From Saprospirales bacterium (GTDB lineage: Bacteria > Bacteroidota > Bacteroidia > Chitinophagales > Saprospiraceae), in the NCBI GenBank assembly GCA_003448025.1, contig DLXL01000214.1:1-9077 (forward strand): a stretch of DNA of 9,077 nt, in the 5' to 3' direction. The notes under the pieces were generated by a model that did not search any database, was not told where the DNA came from, and saw only the letters and a list, made by a program, of their open reading frames with translations. Below are positions 5,491-9,077 of the stretch, piece after piece. The position numbers and the translations under genes are program-made. The first letter of the stretch is position 1. The number at the start of each line of letters is the position of its first letter.

Positions 5491-8400
5491 TCAGTGTCCA
5501 CAAACGCATTTCTGCTCATGACAGGTATGGCTCATGCCTGCGCCGCTGGTTTGGGCGCCGGGCTGTTCAAACCAAAACTTAGTGCGTTTTTTACTGTAGT
5601 TGCCTACTTCATTCAAGGTTTCAGACTCGTACAGGCGGCCGTTGACCATCACGTAGCGGATGCTTTCGGTATGTTGAATATTTTCCAGCGGGTTTTTATC
5701 CAGTACAATCAGGTCTGCTAACTTGCCAACGGCCAGGGAGCCAATTTCTTTTTCCATACCAAGATACCTGGCGCCATTCAAGGTAGCGCAACGCAAAGCC
5801 TGCAGGTTCGACATGCCACCCTGCTGAAGCATCCAGAGTTCCCAATGTGCGCCAAGGCCGTTCAACTGACCGTGTGCCCCCATGTTGATGTTCACGCCGG
5901 CATCCTGAAGTTTTTTACAGGATTTGGATACCAGGATGTGGCCATTTTGATATTCTTCTTCAGGCACCATGGTGCGGTGTCTACTGCGTTCATCCAGGAT
6001 ATGTTTAGGCGTGAAGTTGAGTAATGGCTTTTTCTTCCACACATCAGTGTTTTGATACCACTGGTATTCGCCGTTAAGGCCACCATAGTTCACAATAAGG
6101 GTAGGAGTGTTGTGGGTTTTGGTTTTGCTCCAAAGGGTAATTACGTCGCTGTACAAAGGTGCTACAGGGATATTGTGTTCAACGCCGGTATGACCGTCCA
6201 CAACCTGTGTGAGGTTATGGTGGAAGAACGATCCTCCTTCCGGAACCACCAGCATATTGAGCTCACGGGCAGCGGCAATCACCTGCTGCCGCTGATCCCG
6301 GCGAGGCTGGTTGTAGCTTTTTACAGAAAAAGCTCCCCAGGCTTTGGTCCGGCGAAGGGTAGAACGTGCATCATCCAGCGAGTTGATCGGCGCCTTGAAA
6401 TCTCCATCGGCGCCATAGAGAATGGTGCCGGTAGAATAAGAACGCGGACCAATCATACGGCCGGATTTCAACATTTCAGCTGCAGAAAAGGCCATTTCGG
6501 AGTTCACCGAGGGGTCGTGCTGGGTGGTAACACCATACGCCAGTTGTGCGTGGTATTCCCATTGTTTCTGAGGGTTGAGCCCGAAACGGAAATTGCCCGG
6601 GTGTGCATGTACATCCACCAGGCCGGGCATGATGGTTTTGCCTTTGCAATTGATTCGGGCGGCTGCGCCATCTGTTTTAGCACGAGGTTTACCAATGTAC
6701 GTGATTTTGTTGTCAGTTACTTCCAGTTCACCATTTTCTATCACCTGATCGCCTTCCATGGTTATGATACGGGCATTGTCAAATATCACTTTTCCTTTTG
6801 GCTTATCGGCCTTCAGGGTAAGGCCAATTTTCAATCCAGCTTCAGGCAAGCCAGGCAACGAATCCGGAGCGCCGGGCAAATAAGCAAAGCGATCCTTTAA
6901 ATCAATGGTGAAATATTCATCTCCCAGGGTGTAGTACAGCTTTTTTGAATCACTGCTCCAGTGCAGGTTATATCCGGCATCTTTGCTCACACAGGTGGCT
7001 GGAATAGCTTTGGTGTCAGCGCTCAGGTCTAGCGTTTTGCCAATTTCCGGGAATGCACAGATATAGGTTTTATGCAGTTCAATAAATGCCAGCCATTTGC
7101 CATCCGGAGAAAGGATGAAGGAATGTGCGTATTTGGATTTTACATGCACCTTTTCATACTTGCCGTTCAGATCGTAAGATTTCAGGCTTTTATCCAGCGC
7201 CCCGAAAAGTGCTCCTCCGGTTTGTACCATAATGCGTTTCCCGTCCGGAGAAAAACGCGGATTATCTCCGCCATCACAAATAAAGCGTGGAAAATCCAGG
7301 CCATTCAAATCTGCCACATAGATGCCCGGCTTATCTGTTAATGCAGGGCCCATTTCATCATCCCCATCCTGGATTTTGAAAACGATGGATTTCCCGTCGG
7401 GCGAGAATGAAGGGGTGCGGTAAATATGTTTCTTCAATCCGCGCAAGGTTGGTTTGGAGCCAGAAAACTGAATGCTTCCGCGGGTCTCATCGTTCCAGGC
7501 CACATATGCGATGGTTTGACCATCAGGTGAAAAGCTTGGTTCAAAGGCCAGGTTGTTTCCATCGCCTGCCAGCAGCTCGGGTTTGCCATCAGGCAGATTT
7601 TTTTTGTATAAATATCCGGCAGCGTTGAATACCAGTGTTTTGCCATCCGGAGAGGTTGCTGCCTGACGAATAGCCAGGGCAGTAAATTCGTCAGCATACA
7701 CCTTATTGTCGAATTTCAGTGTTTCGGCTACTTTGGTTTTTACGTTACAGGTAAATGGAATATCGGGCACCGATTCACGCTGCACCTGGTCATTCTTTTC
7801 ATCAAACCCGAAATTGATCCGCTTGATTTTTCCACCTGCCCAGATAAGGATAGCTCCTTTTTCCGGTCCAACGTTCAGAAAAGTGTATCCAGGATAGCAG
7901 CCAAATACCGTCCAGGCTTCCTGCTGGTCTTTATCCAGACCGTCGTATAACGGGTATTCTTCACCGGTAGACAGATTGCGCAGGCAAAGCACAGATTTGA
8001 CACCATCGCGGCGCACAAACGACAACCAACGGCCATTTGGGCTCAGTTGTGGCCTGCAAGCACCTCCGGAACCACCGGAAATTTCCTCAATTTTGCCTTC
8101 CTGCCGATCGTAACGACGAATCACAAAAATTTGGGTACTCGGATTTTTGTTATACTGAAAATAGCCTCCGCCATACATATCTTCACTGAAATAAATATAA
8201 CGGCCATCAGGGCTTACGCATGGTTCGTTTACATCTTGCTGGTCATTTTTACGCTTGGTGAGCTGGATGCCATCGCCTCCGGTGATGTGGTATATCCACA
8301 ATTCTCCGGCGCCCAGGGAGCGGGAACTGGTGAAGTGCTTTCGGGCCACTATATATTCATGATCAATCCATTCGGCATTGTTCAGCAGACGGAAACTCTC

Positions 8401-8784
8401 CTTGGTGATTTGTTTGGCGCCACTTCCGTCTGGATTCATGTACCAGATATTATCCCCACCACCGGCATCAGAGGTGAAGGATATTTTTTTTCCATCTGGC
8501 GAAAAGCGTGGCTGTACTTCCCATGCCAATCCGGAACGGATACAGGTGGCTGTTCCGCCAGTCATTGGCATGGTGTAAATATCCCCCAGCATGTCGAAAA
8601 CGATTGTTTGTCCATTTGGACTTACATCCAGGCACATCCATGTGCCTTCAGAGGTGGTAAACTCCACATCGCGGTAAGGAACCCCGCCGGCAGCAGGATT
8701 GGAGACGTCCCATTTGGGTTTATCTTGCGCCAGTATCGACCAGGCATTGAGTAATAAAAGGGTAAGAATGGTGCTACGTTTCAT
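5491..8784 (-). CDS. Exported TolB-like propeller / amidohydrolase fusion protein
   Basis: This 1097-residue protein has a Sec signal peptide (MKRS, hydrophobic 5-19, cleavage near LAQ at 18-20) and so is periplasmic or secreted. Residues about 40-640 form a PD40/WD40-like propeller with nine SPDG or SPNG turns (55, 95, 191, 248, 378, 419, 461, 512, 559), as in TolB and propeller peptidases. Residues about 660-1055 are an amidohydrolase domain of the imidazolonepropionase/prolidase-like type. It has the HxH motif H726/H728 (DVHAHPG), K822 as the likely carboxylated lysine, H870 (GVEHN) and the closing GxLAVGKLADLIVLD. Where relatives have a third His and a final Asp, this protein reads PEGG (E849) and GAHG (H971). 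Such propeller-amidohydrolase fusions of about 1,000-1,100 residues are a known group with unknown substrates; peptide or amide hydrolysis is the likely reaction. The tail SHTCHEQKCVCGH is unusually Cys/His-rich. The gene appears monocistronic. Confidence 0.9.
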   Translation of the reverse strand: MKRSTILTLLLLNAWSILAQDKPKWDVSNPAAGGVPYRDVEFTTSEGTWMCLDVSPNGQTIVFDMLGDIYTMPMTGGTATCIRSGLAWEVQPRFSPDGKKISFTSDAGGGDNIWYMNPDGSGAKQITKESFRLLNNAEWIDHEYIVARKHFTSSRSLGAGELWIYHITGGDGIQLTKRKNDQQDVNEPCVSPDGRYIYFSEDMYGGGYFQYNKNPSTQIFVIRRYDRQEGKIEEISGGSGGACRPQLSPNGRWLSFVRRDGVKSVLCLRNLSTGEEYPLYDGLDKDQQEAWTVFGCYPGYTFLNVGPEKGAILIWAGGKIKRINFGFDEKNDQVQRESVPDIPFTCNVKTKVAETLKFDNKVYADEFTALAIRQAATSPDGKTLVFNAAGYLYKKNLPDGKPELLAGDGNNLAFEPSFSPDGQTIAYVAWNDETRGSIQFSGSKPTLRGLKKHIYRTPSFSPDGKSIVFKIQDGDDEMGPALTDKPGIYVADLNGLDFPRFICDGGDNPRFSPDGKRIMVQTGGALFGALDKSLKSYDLNGKYEKVHVKSKYAHSFILSPDGKWLAFIELHKTYICAFPEIGKTLDLSADTKAIPATCVSKDAGYNLHWSSDSKKLYYTLGDEYFTIDLKDRFAYLPGAPDSLPGLPEAGLKIGLTLKADKPKGKVIFDNARIITMEGDQVIENGELEVTDNKITYIGKPRAKTDGAAARINCKGKTIMPGLVDVHAHPGNFRFGLNPQKQWEYHAQLAYGVTTQHDPSVNSEMAFSAAEMLKSGRMIGPRSYSTGTILYGADGDFKAPINSLDDARSTLRRTKAWGAFSVKSYNQPRRDQRQQVIAAARELNMLVVPEGGSFFHHNLTQVVDGHTGVEHNIPVAPLYSDVITLWSKTKTHNTPTLIVNYGGLNGEYQWYQNTDVWKKKPLLNFTPKHILDERSRHRTMVPEEEYQNGHILVSKSCKKLQDAGVNINMGAHGQLNGLGAHWELWMLQQGGMSNLQALRCATLNGARYLGMEKEIGSLAVGKLADLIVLDKNPLENIQHTESIRYVMVNGRLYESETLNEVGNYSKKRTKFWFEQPGAQTSGAGMSHTCHEQKCVCGH

Positions 8785-8944
8785 GATATCGTGAAATTAA
8801 GTCGGTATGGGTTGCGTTTAAAAGCCGCATAATTACGGCCTAGAAACGAGATTTAGGGAAAGATAGACCAGAAACCACCCCTAAAGCGTTATCAGCAAAA
8901 AAACAGAGCCGAAAGCCCGGAATTTTATCCGAAATTTGTGCCGT

Positions 8945-8968
8945 GGAACGCGGATGGGGAACGCGGAT
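8945..8968. repeat. Tandem GGAACGCGGAT direct repeat
   Basis: GGAACGCGGAT occurs at 8945-8955 and again at 8958-8968, a 13-nt period, followed by seven Ts in all (8968-8974). Short ACGCGGAT strings of this kind recur between genes in Bacteroidota as far as I remember, so this may be a fragment of a dispersed intergenic repeat. Confidence 0.75.
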
Positions 8969-8992
8969 TTTTTTGGATGGCGCATTAGGATT

Positions 8993-9077
8993 TGGAAGGA
9001 GGATGGGGAGAGGGGAGAGTTTTATGAGGATGAAAGGGATGTGGGAGGGGAGTGGGTGGGGGGTAGGTGGGTTGAAG
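8993..9077 (+). other. Purine-biased tract with G-quadruplex motif
   Basis: The plus strand from about 8993 to the edge is almost free of C and dominated by G and A. Within it, 9043-9071 holds five runs of three or more Gs separated by loops of 1-5 nt (loops A, AGT, T, TAGGT), which satisfies the usual G3+N1-7 quadruplex rule. It lies about 260 bp upstream of the amidohydrolase start. The tract reaches the window edge, so its full extent is unknown. Confidence 0.7.

Larger units (their letters stand above)
8785..9077. other. Upstream region of the amidohydrolase gene, no gene seen
   Basis: These 293 bp carry no credible coding sequence. On the minus strand TATCTTTC (rc of 8858-8865) is a 7-of-8 match to the Bacteroidota -7 element about 75 nt before the start codon, but no TTTG lies at the proper distance upstream, so I do not call a promoter. 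The right half contains the tandem GGAACGCGGAT repeat and the G-rich tract. An ATG at 9024 is open to the edge but encodes only a Gly/Trp-rich low-complexity string. Confidence 0.6.

Noticed and set aside
6052..6900. 282-codon open frame on the plus strand
   Set aside because: It lies wholly antisense to the amidohydrolase fusion, and its translation shows no domain or sensible composition. It is a shadow of a real coding sequence.
8047..8754. 235-codon open frame on the plus strand
   Set aside because: It is antisense to the propeller domain, whose SPDG motifs and signal peptide show that the minus strand is coding.
9024..9077. ATG open to the window edge on the plus strand
   Set aside because: It encodes a Gly/Trp-rich low-complexity string produced by the G-rich tract; only 18 codons are visible.

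Overview
The window looks like a piece of a Bacteroidota chromosome, perhaps from the Saprospiria/Chitinophagia side, though that placement is only an impression. The signs are cell-envelope genes with lipoprotein or Sec signal peptides, a FecA-like TonB-dependent receptor, a TolB-propeller/amidohydrolase fusion, weak or absent Shine-Dalgarno sequences, and intergenic palindromes of a kind common in that phylum. No tRNA, rRNA, CRISPR array, transposase, integrase or phage gene is visible.

Left part (1-2485). The 5' end of a response-regulator gene runs leftward off the edge (306 to 1). Divergent from it is a lipoprotein with the complete vanadate-site signature of vanadium haloperoxidases and PAP2 phosphatases (490-1881), closed by a strong intrinsic terminator. 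Next comes a small lipoprotein of five exact 24-residue YwqK/MORN-2 type repeats (1964-2485).

Middle (2574-5490). A 732-residue FecA-like TonB-dependent receptor, probably for a ferric chelate, ends at 4772. The following 0.7 kb is a repeat-rich spacer. It holds a 210-bp fold-back element (4780-4989) with a perfect 28-bp palindrome nested inside it, an AT-rich stretch with a possible Bacteroidota-type promoter, a 42-codon single-pass membrane protein gene that is easy to miss (5187-5315), and an 80-bp palindrome built on GCAGAG-type units (5381-5460).

Right part (5491-9077). One long leftward gene encodes an exported 1097-residue protein: an N-terminal PD40/TolB-like beta-propeller followed by a metal-dependent amidohydrolase domain with an atypical ligand set and a Cys/His-rich tail. 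Its upstream flank carries a short tandem repeat and, at the window edge, a strongly purine-biased stretch with a G-quadruplex motif.

The genes do not form an obvious pathway. They look like independent envelope or periplasmic functions (signalling, oxidation or phosphatase chemistry, metal uptake, hydrolysis) in separate transcription units. I do not see a clear new multi-gene system. The most unusual material is the repeat architecture of 4773-5490 and the small membrane protein gene inside it.
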